DNA from: Streptomyces hundungensis
Lineage (GTDB): Bacteria > Actinomycetota > Actinomycetes > Streptomycetales > Streptomycetaceae
Assembly: GCF_003627815.1 (NCBI RefSeq)
Contig: NZ_CP032698.1
Span: 3,224,001 to 3,288,000 of the forward strand
DNA: 64,000 nucleotides
Reading direction: 5' to 3'
In this document: piece after piece, positions 33,948-44,877 of the stretch
How the letters are laid out: each line of letters starts with the position of its first letter
How positions within the stretch are numbered: the stretch's first letter is position 1
Position numbers and translations under genes: made by a program
Notes under the pieces: generated by a model
What the model saw: only the letters and a program-made list of their open reading frames with translations
Database searches by the model: none
What the model was told of the DNA's origin: nothing

Positions 33948-35396
33948 ATGAGTGGCGTACGCGAGGAGCACGAGGACCCGGGCCGCCCCCGCCGCACGGA
34001 CGGCGCCGGCCCGGACGACGGGGTCGCGGGGACCGGGCAGCTACGGCGGAGCCTCGGCTTCCGTGATCTGGTGGTGTACGGGCTGCTGTTCATCGCCCCC
34101 ATGGCCCCGGTCGGCATCTTCGGCACCCTGGACGCCAAGTCGCACGGCGCCGTGGCGCTGGTCTACCTGGTGGCCACGGTCGCGATGGGGTTCACCGCGT
34201 TCAGCTACGCCCAGATGGTGCGGGTCGTCCCGCTGGCCGGGTCGGTGTTCGCGTACGCGCGCACGGCGCTCGGCGAGGGGCCGGGCTTCATCGCCGGGTG
34301 GATGGCGATGCTCGACTATCTGCTCATCCCGGCCGTCGCCTATCTCTTCTCCGGCATCGCGATGAACTCCCTCGTGCCGTCCGTGTCGCGCTGGGTGTGG
34401 ACGGCGATCGCGGTGGTGATCACGACCCTGCTCAACCTGTGGGGCGTACGGGCCGCGGCCCGGGTCGGCTTCGCGGTGCTCGCCATGGAGATCGTGGTGC
34501 TGCTCGTCTTCGTGGTGTCGGCGGTGGTGGTGCTCGTACGCGACGGCGCGCAGCGCGGCTGGCTGACGCCGCTGACCGGGGACGCCGGGTTCACGCTCGG
34601 CGCGGTGCTCGGCGCGGTGTCCGTCGCGGTCCTTTCCTATCTGGGCTTCGACGCGATCGCCACGTTCGCCGAGGAGGTGACCGGGGGCTCGGCGAAGGTG
34701 GCGCGGGCGGTGCTGTTCTGCCTGGTGCTCGCCGGGTCCCTGTTCGTCGTGCAGTCGTATCTGGCGGCGCTGCTCGAACCGATGTCGTCGGCGCAGCTCG
34801 CGGCCGATCCGGTCAAGCAGGGCTCGGCGTTCTACGACACGGTCGAGACCTCGGTCGGCGGCTGGCTGCACACCCTGGTCGCGGTGAGCAAGGCGATCGG
34901 GGCGGCGTTCGCGGCGCTCGCCGGACAGGCCGCGGCGGGCCGGCTCGTCTTCGCCATGGCCCGCGACCGACGCCTTCCGCGCGTGCTGGCGCGGACCGAT
35001 TCGGGGGTGCCGCGCGCGGCGCTGCTGCTCGCCGCGGCGGTCACGCTGATCGCCGCGGTGTGGGCGGCCCGGCGCGACGACGGCATGGACCATCTCGTCT
35101 CCGTGGTCGACATGGGGGCGCTGACCGCGTTCTTCCTGCTGCACGTCTCCGTCGTCGCCTGGTACGCGGTGCGCCGCATGGAGGGCGCCCCCGACTGGCT
35201 GAGCCATGTGGTGGTTCCGGTGCTCGGCGCGGCCGTCATCGTCGCGGTGGTCTGGGAGGCGACGGCCACCGCCCAGCTCGTCGGGCTCGGCTGGCTGGCG
35301 GTGGGGCTCGTGGTCCTCGCCATGCAGTGGGGCCGCCGCTCCGGCCCGGACCCGCGGCCGCCGGCGCGGGGCGGGAGTGTCGGTGGCGCGGGCTAG
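33948..35396 (+). CDS. APC-superfamily amino acid permease
   Basis: 482-residue integral membrane protein with about 12 hydrophobic segments. It opens with [31 protein letters not shown], the helix-1 region with the unwound GxxxxG substrate site of amino acid/polyamine antiporters, and has [20 protein letters not shown] in helix 6-like position. Specificity is not deducible. ATG 33948; the stop lies 9 bases before xseA. Confidence 0.88.
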   Translation: MSGVREEHEDPGRPRRTDGAGPDDGVAGTGQLRRSLGFRDLVVYGLLFIAPMAPVGIFGTLDAKSHGAVALVYLVATVAMGFTAFSYAQMVRVVPLAGSVFAYARTALGEGPGFIAGWMAMLDYLLIPAVAYLFSGIAMNSLVPSVSRWVWTAIAVVITTLLNLWGVRAAARVGFAVLAMEIVVLLVFVVSAVVVLVRDGAQRGWLTPLTGDAGFTLGAVLGAVSVAVLSYLGFDAIATFAEEVTGGSAKVARAVLFCLVLAGSLFVVQSYLAALLEPMSSAQLAADPVKQGSAFYDTVETSVGGWLHTLVAVSKAIGAAFAALAGQAAAGRLVFAMARDRRLPRVLARTDSGVPRAALLLAAAVTLIAAVWAARRDDGMDHLVSVVDMGALTAFFLLHVSVVAWYAVRRMEGAPDWLSHVVVPVLGAAVIVAVVWEATATAQLVGLGWLAVGLVVLAMQWGRRSGPDPRPPARGGSVGGAG

Positions 35397-35405
35397 CCTG
35401 CGTAC

Positions 35406-36620
35406 ATGGCTCTGAATACGAGTGCGGACGCGCCGCTCCCCGTCGGCGAGGTGTCCCGCCTCATCGGGGGGTGGATCAACCGCCTCGGGGCGGTCTGGGT
35501 GGAGGGGCAGATCACCCAGCTCTCGCGGCGGCCCGGCGCGGGCGTGGTGTTCCTGACCCTGCGCGATCCCTCGCACGACATCTCGGTGGGCGTCACCTGC
35601 TACCGCCAGGTCTTCGACGCCGTCGCGGACGTCGTGTCCGAGGGCGCGCGCGTCGTCGTGCACGCCAAGCCCGAGTGGTACGCGCCGCGCGGTCAGCTCT
35701 CGCTGCGGGCGGTGGAGATACGGCCGGTCGGCATCGGTGAACTGCTCGCCAGACTGGAGCAGTTGAAGCGCACGCTGGCCTCCGAGGGCCTGTTCGCCCT
35801 GGACCGCAAGCGCCAACTGCCGTTCCTGCCGCAGCTCGTGGGTCTTGTGGTGGGCCGGGCCTCGGCGGCCGAGCGGGACGTCCTGGAGAACGCCCGGCGG
35901 CGCTGGCCCGCGGTGCGCTTCGAGGTGCGCAACGTGGCGGTGCAGGGGGTGCACGCGGTGCCCCAGGTGGTGCGGGCCGTGCGCGAGCTCGACGAGCTGC
36001 CGGACGTGGACGTGATCATCGTGGCGCGCGGCGGCGGCAGCGTGGAGGACCTGCTGCCCTTCTCCGACGAGGAGCTCGTACGGGCGGTCGCCCAGTGCCG
36101 TACGCCCGTGGTGTCCGCGATCGGCCACGAGCCGGACGCGCCGCTGCTCGACCTGGTCGCGGACGTGCGCGCCTCCACCCCCACCGACGCGGCCAAGAAG
36201 GTCGTGCCGGACGTCGGCGAGGAGCTCGACCGGGTCCGGATGCTGCGGGACCGGGCGCGCCGTCATGTCCGGGGCCTGGTCGACCGCGAGGAGCGGGGCC
36301 TGGCGGGGATGCTGGCCCGGCCCTGGATGGAGCGTCCGCACCGCATGGTGGACGACCGGGCCGACGAGGTGGACGCGCTGCTGCACCGCTCGCGCCGGGT
36401 GCTCGGCCATCTCCTCGACCGGGCCGACTCGGAGCTCTCGCACACCCACGCCCGGGTGGTGGCGCTGTCCCCCGCGGCCACCCTGGAGCGGGGGTACGCG
36501 GTGCTCCAGCGGGCCGGCGGCGAGGTGGTCCGCTCCCCCGGCGAGGTGGCCCCCGGCGAGGAGTTGCGCGCCCGGGTGGCCGAGGGCGAACTGCACGTCA
36601 CTGTCGTACCGCGGACATAG
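35406..36620 (+). CDS. xseA: Exodeoxyribonuclease VII large subunit
   Basis: 404-residue XseA. N-terminal OB-fold ([28 protein letters not shown]), the conserved catalytic region [25 protein letters not shown] and [28 protein letters not shown], then [28 protein letters not shown], followed by a long coiled coil and a C-terminal beta segment. With XseB it degrades single-stranded DNA to oligonucleotides in repair. The small-subunit gene follows 10 bases downstream. Confidence 0.95.
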   Translation: MALNTSADAPLPVGEVSRLIGGWINRLGAVWVEGQITQLSRRPGAGVVFLTLRDPSHDISVGVTCYRQVFDAVADVVSEGARVVVHAKPEWYAPRGQLSLRAVEIRPVGIGELLARLEQLKRTLASEGLFALDRKRQLPFLPQLVGLVVGRASAAERDVLENARRRWPAVRFEVRNVAVQGVHAVPQVVRAVRELDELPDVDVIIVARGGGSVEDLLPFSDEELVRAVAQCRTPVVSAIGHEPDAPLLDLVADVRASTPTDAAKKVVPDVGEELDRVRMLRDRARRHVRGLVDREERGLAGMLARPWMERPHRMVDDRADEVDALLHRSRRVLGHLLDRADSELSHTHARVVALSPAATLERGYAVLQRAGGEVVRSPGEVAPGEELRARVAEGELHVTVVPRT

Positions 36621-36630
36621 GGTGGATCGC

Positions 36631-36861
36631 ATGGCCAAGACGGACGAGGCCGCGTCGGGTGACGCGGCACTGGGGTACGAGCAGGCGCGGGACGAGCTGA
36701 TCGACGTCGTACGGCGGCTCGAAGCCGGGGGCACCACCCTGGAGGAGTCCCTCGCGCTGTGGGAGCGGGGCGAGGAGCTGGCGAAGGTGTGCCACCGCTG
36801 GCTGGAGGGCGCCCGGGCCCGCCTCGACGCGGCGCTGGCGGAGCCGGCCGAGCAGGAGTGA
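36631..36861 (+). CDS. xseB: Exodeoxyribonuclease VII small subunit
   Basis: 76 residues, ATG 36631. The family signature [45 protein letters not shown] is complete: two helices that dock on the XseA coiled coil. Co-transcribed with xseA; several XseB copies bind each XseA. It ends in a short acidic tail (EPAEQE). Confidence 0.94.
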   Translation: MAKTDEAASGDAALGYEQARDELIDVVRRLEAGGTTLEESLALWERGEELAKVCHRWLEGARARLDAALAEPAEQE

Positions 36862-36948
36862 CACCCCGGGCCCGGCGGCCCCGGGCCCATGGGGGAGCAT
36901 GGGGGCACCGACTCACAGTTCTCGCTGTGAGGCTGGTCACCCTGAAGA

Positions 36949-36966
36949 TAGCTTAGTTGAAAGCTA
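36949..36966. promoter_or_regulatory. Palindromic operator upstream of nitroreductase-family gene
   Basis: TAGCTT-AGTTGA-AAGCTA is a perfect 6+6 inverted repeat in an AT-rich island (36946-36975), about 60 bases before the ATG at 37027. This form is typical for MarR-like or other winged-helix repressors. The gene is probably regulated by redox or substrate; the regulator is not in the window. Confidence 0.55.
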
Positions 36967-37026
36967 ATACAAATCGGCGTACGGTCGAGTCATCGCTTGA
37001 TCAGCCGCCCGGAAGGTGTTTCTCAG

Positions 37027-37617
37027 ATGTCCCTCGTTCTTGACCCCGCCGCCCAGGACCTCCTCTTCCGCGAGGCCCGCACCGCCAACACGTTCACGGA
37101 CGAGCCGGTGACCGACGAGCAGGTCCAGGCCATCTACGACCTGGTCAAGTACGGCCCGACCGCCTTCAACCAGTCGCCGCTGCGCGTCACCCTGGTCCGC
37201 TCCCCCGAGGCCCGCGAGCGCCTGGTGCAGCACATGGCCGAGGGCAACCGCCCGAAGACCGCCACCGCGCCGCTCGTGGCGATCCTCTCCGCGGACAACG
37301 AGTTCCACGAGGAGCTCCCGGCCCTCTTCCCGCACTTCCCCGCCGCCAAGGACGCCTTCTTCTCGGAGCGCTCGGTCCGCGAGGGTGCCGCCCTGCTCAA
37401 CAGCGCGCTCCAGGCCGCGTACTTCATCGTCGGCGTCCGCGCCGCCGGCCTGGCCGCGGGCCCGATGACCGGGTTCGACTTCGCCGGTGTGCAGAAGGAG
37501 TTCCTGGACGACGACCACACCCCGCTGATGATCGTCAACATCGGCAAGCCGGGCGACGACGCGTGGTTCCCGCGCAGCCCGCGCCTGGCGTACGAGGACG
37601 TCGTCACCACCGTCTGA
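37027..37617 (+). CDS. Malonic semialdehyde reductase/nitroreductase-family protein (RutE-like)
   Basis: 196-residue flavin reductase of the RutE/HadB subgroup of nitroreductases: LFREARTANTFTDEPVTDEQVQAIYDL, the hallmark KYGPTAFNQSPLRVTLVRS, ERSVREGAALLNSALQAAYFIVGVRAAGLAAGPMTGFD and a C-terminal IGKPGDDAWFPRSPRL. It likely reduces small aldehydes or nitro/quinone compounds with NAD(P)H. ATG 37027. The last 48 bases, including the stop, are duplicated exactly 100 bases downstream. Confidence 0.88.
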   Translation: MSLVLDPAAQDLLFREARTANTFTDEPVTDEQVQAIYDLVKYGPTAFNQSPLRVTLVRSPEARERLVQHMAEGNRPKTATAPLVAILSADNEFHEELPALFPHFPAAKDAFFSERSVREGAALLNSALQAAYFIVGVRAAGLAAGPMTGFDFAGVQKEFLDDDHTPLMIVNIGKPGDDAWFPRSPRLAYEDVVTTV

Positions 37618-37717
37618 CGACAACCCCCCTCGGCCGGGGGTCCGGGGGTTGCCCCCGGGAAGACACAGTCCGCGCAGCCCGCGCCTGGCGTACGAGGACG
37701 TCGTCACCACCGTCTGA
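37570..37717 (+). repeat. 48-bp perfect direct duplication of a gene's 3' end
   Basis: Bases 37570-37617, the last 15 codons and stop of the reductase gene, reappear without mismatch at 37670-37717. The 52-base spacer contains CGGCCGGGGGTCCGGGGGTT and CCCCCGGG, an imperfect hairpin. The copy has no start codon and is not expressed as a gene; the perfect identity shows a recent event or an assembly artefact. Confidence 0.92.
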
Positions 37718-37771
37718 GCCTGTGTACGGAAGCTCGGCGGCACCGCCGCCCGAGCCGCCTGCCAACACCAA

Positions 37772-37800
37772 GGGCCCCGCACCTTCCCGGTGCGGGGCCC
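37772..37800. terminator. Bidirectional terminator hairpin
   Basis: GGGCCCCGCACC, TTCCC loop, GGTGCGGGGCCC: a perfect 12-bp stem between the convergent reductase and DUF4245 genes. Confidence 0.85.
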
Positions 37801-37836
37801 TCGGCGTGCGCGGTGGCAGGCGGGGTGTCGTCGCGG

Positions 37837-38391
37837 TCAGCCCGTCGCGGTCTTCGGCTCCTTCTTCGACTCCAGGGATCCGGCCATCGTCACCAGCTGC
37901 TCATACGGTGCCGTGCCGGTCACCACGGTCGTGGAGCCCTGGTCCTGGCGGACGAGGGCGTCGTACTTGGGGCCGTCCCAGAAGGTCCAGGTCGCGCCCC
38001 CGATCTTCTGGGACTTCTCGGTCCTGGTCGCCTTCTTGCTGACCTCGGCGACGTACTTCTCGAAGGGCGCGGTCGACTGCTCGACGGCCACGTACTGGTT
38101 CTGCGGGTCGAGGAAGCCCAGGTGCCAGGCGTTGTTCTTGGCGCCGTCGTACGACACCGAGGTCGCCCGCCACTTCTCCTGGTCGGGCAGGCCGACCGGG
38201 GCCGCCACCGGGTAGGGCGCGGCCCTGCGCACGGTCGACAGCTCGACCTTGTAGTCGACCGGCTTGAGCGGAGGGGCATCCGATTCGTCGTGCGGGATGA
38301 ACACATAGGCCACAGCCGCCGCGATGCCGATCACCGCCAGCGACTGAAGCATGTTCCGGACTGTCTGCTTGCTGCTGCGCGTTCCTGCCAC
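37837..38391 (-). CDS. DUF4245 membrane-anchored protein
   Basis: 184 residues. A basic N-terminus and one transmembrane segment ([20 protein letters not shown]) anchor an extracytoplasmic domain matching DUF4245: [53 protein letters not shown], and [15 protein letters not shown]. Found next to glpX in Streptomyces and relatives; function unknown. It is divergent from glpX with a 127-base shared promoter region. Confidence 0.87.
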   Translation of the reverse strand: MAGTRSSKQTVRNMLQSLAVIGIAAAVAYVFIPHDESDAPPLKPVDYKVELSTVRRAAPYPVAAPVGLPDQEKWRATSVSYDGAKNNAWHLGFLDPQNQYVAVEQSTAPFEKYVAEVSKKATRTEKSQKIGGATWTFWDGPKYDALVRQDQGSTTVVTGTAPYEQLVTMAGSLESKKEPKTATG

Positions 38392-38518
38392 GAACCCATG
38401 GTCTCAGGTCATGTCGCCGCTCATACGTGGGCCCCTCTGCTCAATTTGTCGACGTACGGATAGAGTCCTAGCACCCTCTTTATCCTGCGGCCGTCGCCGT
38501 ACAGAAAGGTGCGCTCCG

Positions 38519-39550
38519 ATGACCGAGCATCATCTGCCGTCCGAACTCGAGGTCTCCCCCGAGGCTCCGGACCGCAACCTGGCCCTTGAGCTCGTCCGGG
38601 TCACCGAGGCGGCCGCCATGGCCGCCGGCCGCTGGGTCGGCCGCGGGGACAAGATCGGCGCGGACGGCGCCGCGGTCAACGCCATGCGGACCCTCGTCTC
38701 CACCGTGTCGATGAACGGCATCGTCGTCATCGGTGAGGGCGAGAAGGACGAAGCCCCCATGCTCTACAACGGGGAGCGCATCGGCGACGGCACCGGACCC
38801 GAGGTCGACATCGCGGTCGACCCGATCGACGGCACCACCCTGAACGCCAAGGGCATGCCCAACGCGATCGCCGTGCTGGCGGCCGCGGACCGGGGCGCCA
38901 TGTTCGACCCGTCCGCCGTCTTCTACATGGACAAGCTGGTCACGGGCCCCGAGGCGGCCGACTTCGTCGACATCAACGCCCCGGTGTCGGTGAACATCCG
39001 CCGGGTGGCCAAGGCCAAGAAGTCCTCGCCCGAGGACGTCACCGTGGTCATCCTCGACCGCCCCCGCCACGAGGGCATCGTCAAGGAGATCCGGGAGACC
39101 GGCGCACGCATCAAGTTCATCTCGGACGGCGACGTCGCCGGTTCGATCATGGCCGTGCGCGAGGGCACCGGCGTCGACCTGCTCATGGGCATCGGCGGCA
39201 CCCCCGAAGGCATCATCTCGGCCTGCGCGATCAAGTGCCTGGGCGGTGTGATCCAGGGCAAGCTGTGGCCCAAGGACGAGGCCGAGCGTCAGCGCGCGAT
39301 CGACGCCGGGCACGACCTGGACCGTACGCTCTCCACGAACGACCTGGTCAGCGGCGACAACGTGTTCTTCGTCGCCACCGGCATCACCGACGGCGAGCTG
39401 CTGCGCGGGGTCCGCTACCGCGCGGAGACCGCGACGACCCAGTCGCTCGTGATGCGCTCGAAGTCGGGCACGATCCGCCAGATCGACTCGACGCACCGCC
39501 TGTCCAAGCTGCGCGCGTACAGCCAGATCGACTTCGACCGGGCCAAGTAG
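38519..39550 (+). CDS. glpX: Fructose-1,6-bisphosphatase class II
   Basis: 343-residue GlpX-type FBPase of gluconeogenesis. Metal and phosphate motifs: [49 protein letters not shown], and [31 protein letters not shown] is also present. ATG 38519; the longer upstream frame is not conserved. It is Li+-sensitive in the family. Only FBPase seen in the window. Confidence 0.95.
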   Translation: MTEHHLPSELEVSPEAPDRNLALELVRVTEAAAMAAGRWVGRGDKIGADGAAVNAMRTLVSTVSMNGIVVIGEGEKDEAPMLYNGERIGDGTGPEVDIAVDPIDGTTLNAKGMPNAIAVLAAADRGAMFDPSAVFYMDKLVTGPEAADFVDINAPVSVNIRRVAKAKKSSPEDVTVVILDRPRHEGIVKEIRETGARIKFISDGDVAGSIMAVREGTGVDLLMGIGGTPEGIISACAIKCLGGVIQGKLWPKDEAERQRAIDAGHDLDRTLSTNDLVSGDNVFFVATGITDGELLRGVRYRAETATTQSLVMRSKSGTIRQIDSTHRLSKLRAYSQIDFDRAK

Positions 39551-39578
39551 CCCTGGAAGTACGGCAGTTCGTACGTAG

Positions 39579-39620
39579 GTGAAGGGGCGTCCCCGTTGTG
39601 CGGCGGGGGCACCCCTTCAC
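39579..39620. terminator. Terminator between convergent glpX and wblI
   Basis: GTGAAGGGGCGTCCCC (39579-39594) pairs with GGGGGCACCCCTTCAC (39605-39620) around a 10-base loop. It serves both converging transcripts. Confidence 0.8.
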
Positions 39621-39630
39621 GCACGCAGAG

Positions 39631-39984
39631 CTATGCGGCGGACGCGGACTTCTTCAGCTCGATCTCGCGACGACGGCGGCGGGCGATCACCACCCGGCGT
39701 TCGGCGGCGGTCAGGCCGCCCCACACCCCGTACGGCTCGGGCATCAGCAGGGCGTGCTCGCGGCACTCCACCATCACCGGACACCGGGCGCAGACCCGCT
39801 TGGCGGCCTCCTCGCGGGAGAGCCGGGCGGCCGTCGGTTCCTTGGAGGGGGCGAAGAACAGGCCCGCCTCGTCCCGGCGGCAGACCGCCTCCGCGTGCCA
39901 CGGGCCCGCCTGGTCCTCCCGGGCTGGACCACGCTGCGGCGGAACGGCGGCGACCTGCAAGGAATGATGCGGCGGATGCAGCAC
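39631..39984 (-). CDS. wblI: WhiB-family iron-sulfur transcription factor
   Basis: 117 residues with the four Wbl cysteines Cys35, Cys65, Cys68 and Cys74 (AVCRRD; RVCARCPVMVEC) that ligate a 4Fe-4S cluster, the YGVWGGLT turn and a basic C-terminal tail (RRVVIARRRRREIELKK) for DNA binding. Wbl proteins act with the primary sigma factor in development, redox sensing or resistance. From memory, the neighbour of glpX in S. coelicolor is named wblI; the symbol rests on that synteny. The actual start may be slightly downstream. Confidence 0.9.
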   Translation of the reverse strand: MLHPPHHSLQVAAVPPQRGPAREDQAGPWHAEAVCRRDEAGLFFAPSKEPTAARLSREEAAKRVCARCPVMVECREHALLMPEPYGVWGGLTAAERRVVIARRRRREIELKKSASAA

Positions 39985-40134
39985 GGCCTACTCCTGACGA
40001 CGGCTTCGCGAGCGAGCGACGATGGAAAAGTCCCTACCCGCTGTACGCGGGCCTATGCACTGAGTTCCGGAGGCCGGAACTGCGCTCGGTTGCGCGATGG
40101 CCTGAACTCGGCGCCGCCGCGCGCCGATTCGGGG

Positions 40135-40833
40135 TCAGGAGCCCAGGTGCTTGCGGAGCCGGCCGTGGAGATCGGCGATGAGCTTGCCCCGCTTCGGCTT
40201 CGCCTCGATGTTGCCGAAGACGGAATAACCATTGACGACGACGACCGGGGCCTCGGGATCGCCGGCCTCCAGGGTGTGCACCTCGAAGTTGCCGAAGATT
40301 CCGGTGCCGCTGCCGCGCAGGCTCAGATTCTCCGGGACCCGCACCTCCACATTTCCGAAAATCGCGGTGGCGTTGATGACCGTCAGACGCTGTTCGAAGA
40401 GCGCTTCGGTGAGGTCGATCTCCACATTCCCGAACAGGGCGAAGGCATTGGTGCGCCGGCCGACCCGCCAGCGGCCCTTGCGGGTGGAGCTGGAGAACAC
40501 CGCGATCATGTTCTCGGCGTCGACGGGCGTGTCCGTCTCCAGCGTCTCGCGCGGCCCGGCGGCGGCCGCCGGGCGGGGCCGGTCCCCGTGCACGGGCAAG
40601 TCCTTGACCAGGGGCTCCAGTTCGGCGACGGTCTTGGCCCGGTAGACCGCGTCGATGCGCTCGGAGTGCTCCGTGGCGTCGAGCCGGCCCTCGGCCAGCG
40701 CGTCGCGCAGGATGTCGGCGATCCGGTCCCGGTCGGCGTCGGAGGCCCGCAGCGCGGGGAGCTCGGCGGGCGGGGCGGGAGCGGCCTTGGCGGGCTCCGC
40801 GGGGGCCGGCTGAGCGTGCTTTTCGAGGTCCAC
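40135..40833 (-). CDS. DUF1707 and LiaF-like C-terminal domain protein
   Basis: 232 residues. An Ala/Pro-rich N-terminus, then the DUF1707 module LRASDADRDRIADILRDALAEGRLDATEHSERIDAVYRAKTVAEL, and a C-terminal beta-helical segment (AVFSSSTRKGRWRVGRRTNAFALFGNVEIDL...GIFGNFEVHT...SVFGNIEAKPK) like the LiaF/cell-wall-active antibiotic response domain. There is no membrane segment. Related proteins take part in cell-envelope stress sensing; the exact role is unknown. Confidence 0.85.
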   Translation of the reverse strand: MDLEKHAQPAPAEPAKAAPAPPAELPALRASDADRDRIADILRDALAEGRLDATEHSERIDAVYRAKTVAELEPLVKDLPVHGDRPRPAAAAGPRETLETDTPVDAENMIAVFSSSTRKGRWRVGRRTNAFALFGNVEIDLTEALFEQRLTVINATAIFGNVEVRVPENLSLRGSGTGIFGNFEVHTLEAGDPEAPVVVVNGYSVFGNIEAKPKRGKLIADLHGRLRKHLGS

Positions 40834-41023
40834 GGAGGCAGCGTACCCAAACGCGATAGATCGCGACTAGCCGCGGGACGGTACGAGCCGACCGGACGGG
40901 GACGGACCGGAGAGGGGCGACTGAGCCCTACCTCACAGCTTCGCCGTCCGGGCGGCGGCATACGCTGGTGGGCGCTGTGCCAATGGAGGTACAGCAGCGT
41001 CTGCCGAGTGAGGAATGGCCGCA

Positions 41024-42715
<1,692 letters not shown>

Positions 42716-42824
42716 TCCGCTACGGGCGCCCGCGCACGGCACCACCACCCCCGCCGGACAACCGGAGCGCGAATAGGGCCCAAAGTCCCTAAGAATCCGG
42801 TGAATTGGCCGCCTATCCTGGCAT

Positions 42825-43193
42825 GTGTCCGCAATCACCCCGGCCGCCGCATCGGCCGGGGAGGTTCAACCACCGGGAGGGGTGGCGCAGTTGGGGTGGT
42901 TCAGGGGGCCCGGCGGTTTACTGACGGGGTTCGGCCGGTCGTTGCTCAGACGTCGCGCGAAGGCGTCGCCGACGGCCGACGCGATGGTCGGTGCGGCGGG
43001 GCACGTGGTGACGCCGATTCCCAGGGGCGGCTACGGCGAAGTGCTGTTCTCCGTGGGCGGCCGGCCGCTCAAGTACGCGGCGCGGGCGCACACTCCGCTC
43101 GCCCTGGGCGCCCGCGTCCGGGTGTCGTCGGCGCTGTCGCCCTCGGCCATCGAGGTGGCCCGCCTCGGCCCCGCCGCGGACGGCTGTCCGTGA
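42825..43193 (+). CDS. Small NfeD-like OB-fold protein
   Basis: Up to 122 residues. The C-terminal half (GAAGHVVTPIPRGGYGEVLFSVGGRPLKYAARAHTPLALGARVRVSSALSPSAIEVARL) resembles the soluble OB-fold of NfeD proteins, which accompany SPFH/flotillin-like proteins. No membrane helices and no SPFH gene next to it. The start is unclear: GTG 42825 has no obvious ribosome binding site, GTG 42882 lies immediately after GGGAGG. A hairpin CCCCGGCCG/CGGCCGGGG precedes it at 42837-42861. Confidence 0.6.
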   Translation: MSAITPAAASAGEVQPPGGVAQLGWFRGPGGLLTGFGRSLLRRRAKASPTADAMVGAAGHVVTPIPRGGYGEVLFSVGGRPLKYAARAHTPLALGARVRVSSALSPSAIEVARLGPAADGCP

Positions 43194-43212
43194 CGGGGCC
43201 GGGCGGCGGGTC

Positions 43213-44736
43213 TCAGGCGAAGCGCTGGCTCGCGGTGCCGTCGCAGGGCCGCAGGGTGAGCGGGTCCTTGGCGGCGCCGAGCGTGGCGCACAGACCGGTC
43301 GCCGCGGCCGGGCGCAGACCGCCCGACTGGCGCACCCACTCCTGGTTGGCGGCGCCCGAGCAGTTCCAGATGATCAGCTTGGCGCCGGCGGTGTAGTTCG
43401 CCCCCGGCACGTCCAGACAGCGGTCCTGGGTGAGCTGGGTGTGCACGGACTTGCGGTCGGCGTCGTACCACCAGCCCTGGTTGCGCCCGCCGTGGCAGTC
43501 CCAGCCGATGACGGCCGTGCCGTTGGCGCTGGTCGAGGCGGTGACGTCGAGACAGCTGCCGGTCGCCTCGTTCTTCAGCGGCCGGTAGGCGTCGTCCCAG
43601 GCCAGGGTCTGGAGCGTCGGGGTGCCGGTGGAGGCGGGGTCGGCACAACTGCCTTCCGTGGCACCGGAGTCGTAGAGCTGAGTGAGGCAGGAGGCGAAGG
43701 CGCCGTGGCCCCGGTAGTTGGGGTGGAAGGACTGGCGGACCGAGTTCTCGTCCGGCAGTCCGGGCTTGGAGAGGTCGATGTAGAGGCCCCGGGCCCAGGC
43801 GTCCTCCATGCACACCTCGTGGCCGTTGAAGAGGCGCGAGTTGTCGAGGTAGGTCACTCCGGTGTCCTTGGCCACCTTGCGCATGCCGACCTCGAAGGCG
43901 GGCACCGCGGTGTTGCGCCCCCACACGGTGTCGGAGTCGTAGCCGAGGCCGCCGCACACCAGCTTGCCGGGGAAGTTCGGGTCGTCGTGGAAGTCGGGGC
44001 CGATCGGGCTCGGGTAGCCCATCACGACGAGCTTGTACGAGCCGTCGGCGTAACCCGCGTCGCGCATCACGGTCTTGAGGTCGTTCACGGTCCCCTCGAC
44101 CTTGGGCACCAGCGCGTCGACGCGGCCCTGCCAGCCGGGCTCGTACTTCGACTGGCACGCGCCCTGGAGCAGCAGATAGCGCTCGACGCAGTCGGTCATG
44201 ACCGGGCCGAACTGGAGGTCGTCGTTGGCTCCGGCGACCAGGAGCACCATCTTGATGCGGGTGTTGCGCGCCTTGATGGCGAGGCTGTCGCTCTGCACGA
44301 GTTCGTCGGCGTACTGCTTGGACCCGCCGATCCTGATGTTTCCGGTGTACGCGCCCGAACAGGCCACGTTGTACGTCTCGTCGGCCGGGATGCCGGTGCG
44401 GTGGATGGCGGAGTCGGGCGAGCGGTGGCACCAGTTGTCGGGGCCGTTGGTGCCGGCCTCGTAGCTGCCGACGCCCTCGCCGGAGATCTCGCTGTCGCCC
44501 AGCGAGATCAGGCCGGTCCTGCGGTCGGCCATGGCGCGCTCGGCGGGGTCGCCGTAGAGCCGGGTGGCCTCGGCCGCGCGGATCTTCTCCAGTTCGGGCG
44601 GGAGCGGAGTGGACCGGACGGACGGGGCGGACGCGGCGTGCGCGCCGCTCGCGCCGGCCGCCATGCCCGCGAACGCGGCCGCCGCGGCGACGGTGGCCGC
44701 GAACGTACAGCGAAGTCTGTGCCTCTTGCGCGTCAT
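43213..44736 (-). CDS. Secreted SGNH hydrolase with ricin-type lectin domain
   Basis: 507 residues, ATG 44736 after GGGAGG. A signal peptide (basic RKRHRLR, hydrophobic AATVAAAAAFAGMAAG, cut after AHA) precedes an SGNH esterase domain with GDSEISGEG (block I Ser), VAGANDDLQFG (GxND, block III) and the SFHPNYRGHG block V (catalytic Asp/His region). From about residue 375 a ricin B-like beta-trefoil follows (GSCLDVTAS; NQGWWYD; CLDVPGANYTAGAKLIIWNCSGAANQEW) for polysaccharide binding. The predicted role is extracellular deacylation of polysaccharide or lipid. The alternative 1276-residue frame upstream is a shadow of fumC and the DUF402 gene. Confidence 0.9.
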   Translation of the reverse strand: MTRKRHRLRCTFAATVAAAAAFAGMAAGASGAHAASAPSVRSTPLPPELEKIRAAEATRLYGDPAERAMADRRTGLISLGDSEISGEGVGSYEAGTNGPDNWCHRSPDSAIHRTGIPADETYNVACSGAYTGNIRIGGSKQYADELVQSDSLAIKARNTRIKMVLLVAGANDDLQFGPVMTDCVERYLLLQGACQSKYEPGWQGRVDALVPKVEGTVNDLKTVMRDAGYADGSYKLVVMGYPSPIGPDFHDDPNFPGKLVCGGLGYDSDTVWGRNTAVPAFEVGMRKVAKDTGVTYLDNSRLFNGHEVCMEDAWARGLYIDLSKPGLPDENSVRQSFHPNYRGHGAFASCLTQLYDSGATEGSCADPASTGTPTLQTLAWDDAYRPLKNEATGSCLDVTASTSANGTAVIGWDCHGGRNQGWWYDADRKSVHTQLTQDRCLDVPGANYTAGAKLIIWNCSGAANQEWVRQSGGLRPAAATGLCATLGAAKDPLTLRPCDGTASQRFA

Positions 44737-44877
44737 TACGCCTCCCTGGTGGGCTCCCCGGGAGTACGGGGTCGTCCCCCGGGAAAATGCAGCCCCCCGG
44801 TATTTACTGGCCGGTAAGGCATGTTGGGAATAGGTAGAACAAGACAACTGCTCAACTTTTGCGGGAGGTTCAACCCC

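Noticed and set aside
42780..42900. Possible riboswitch before the NfeD-like gene
   Set aside because: Only a simple GC hairpin is visible; no conserved riboswitch core recognised.
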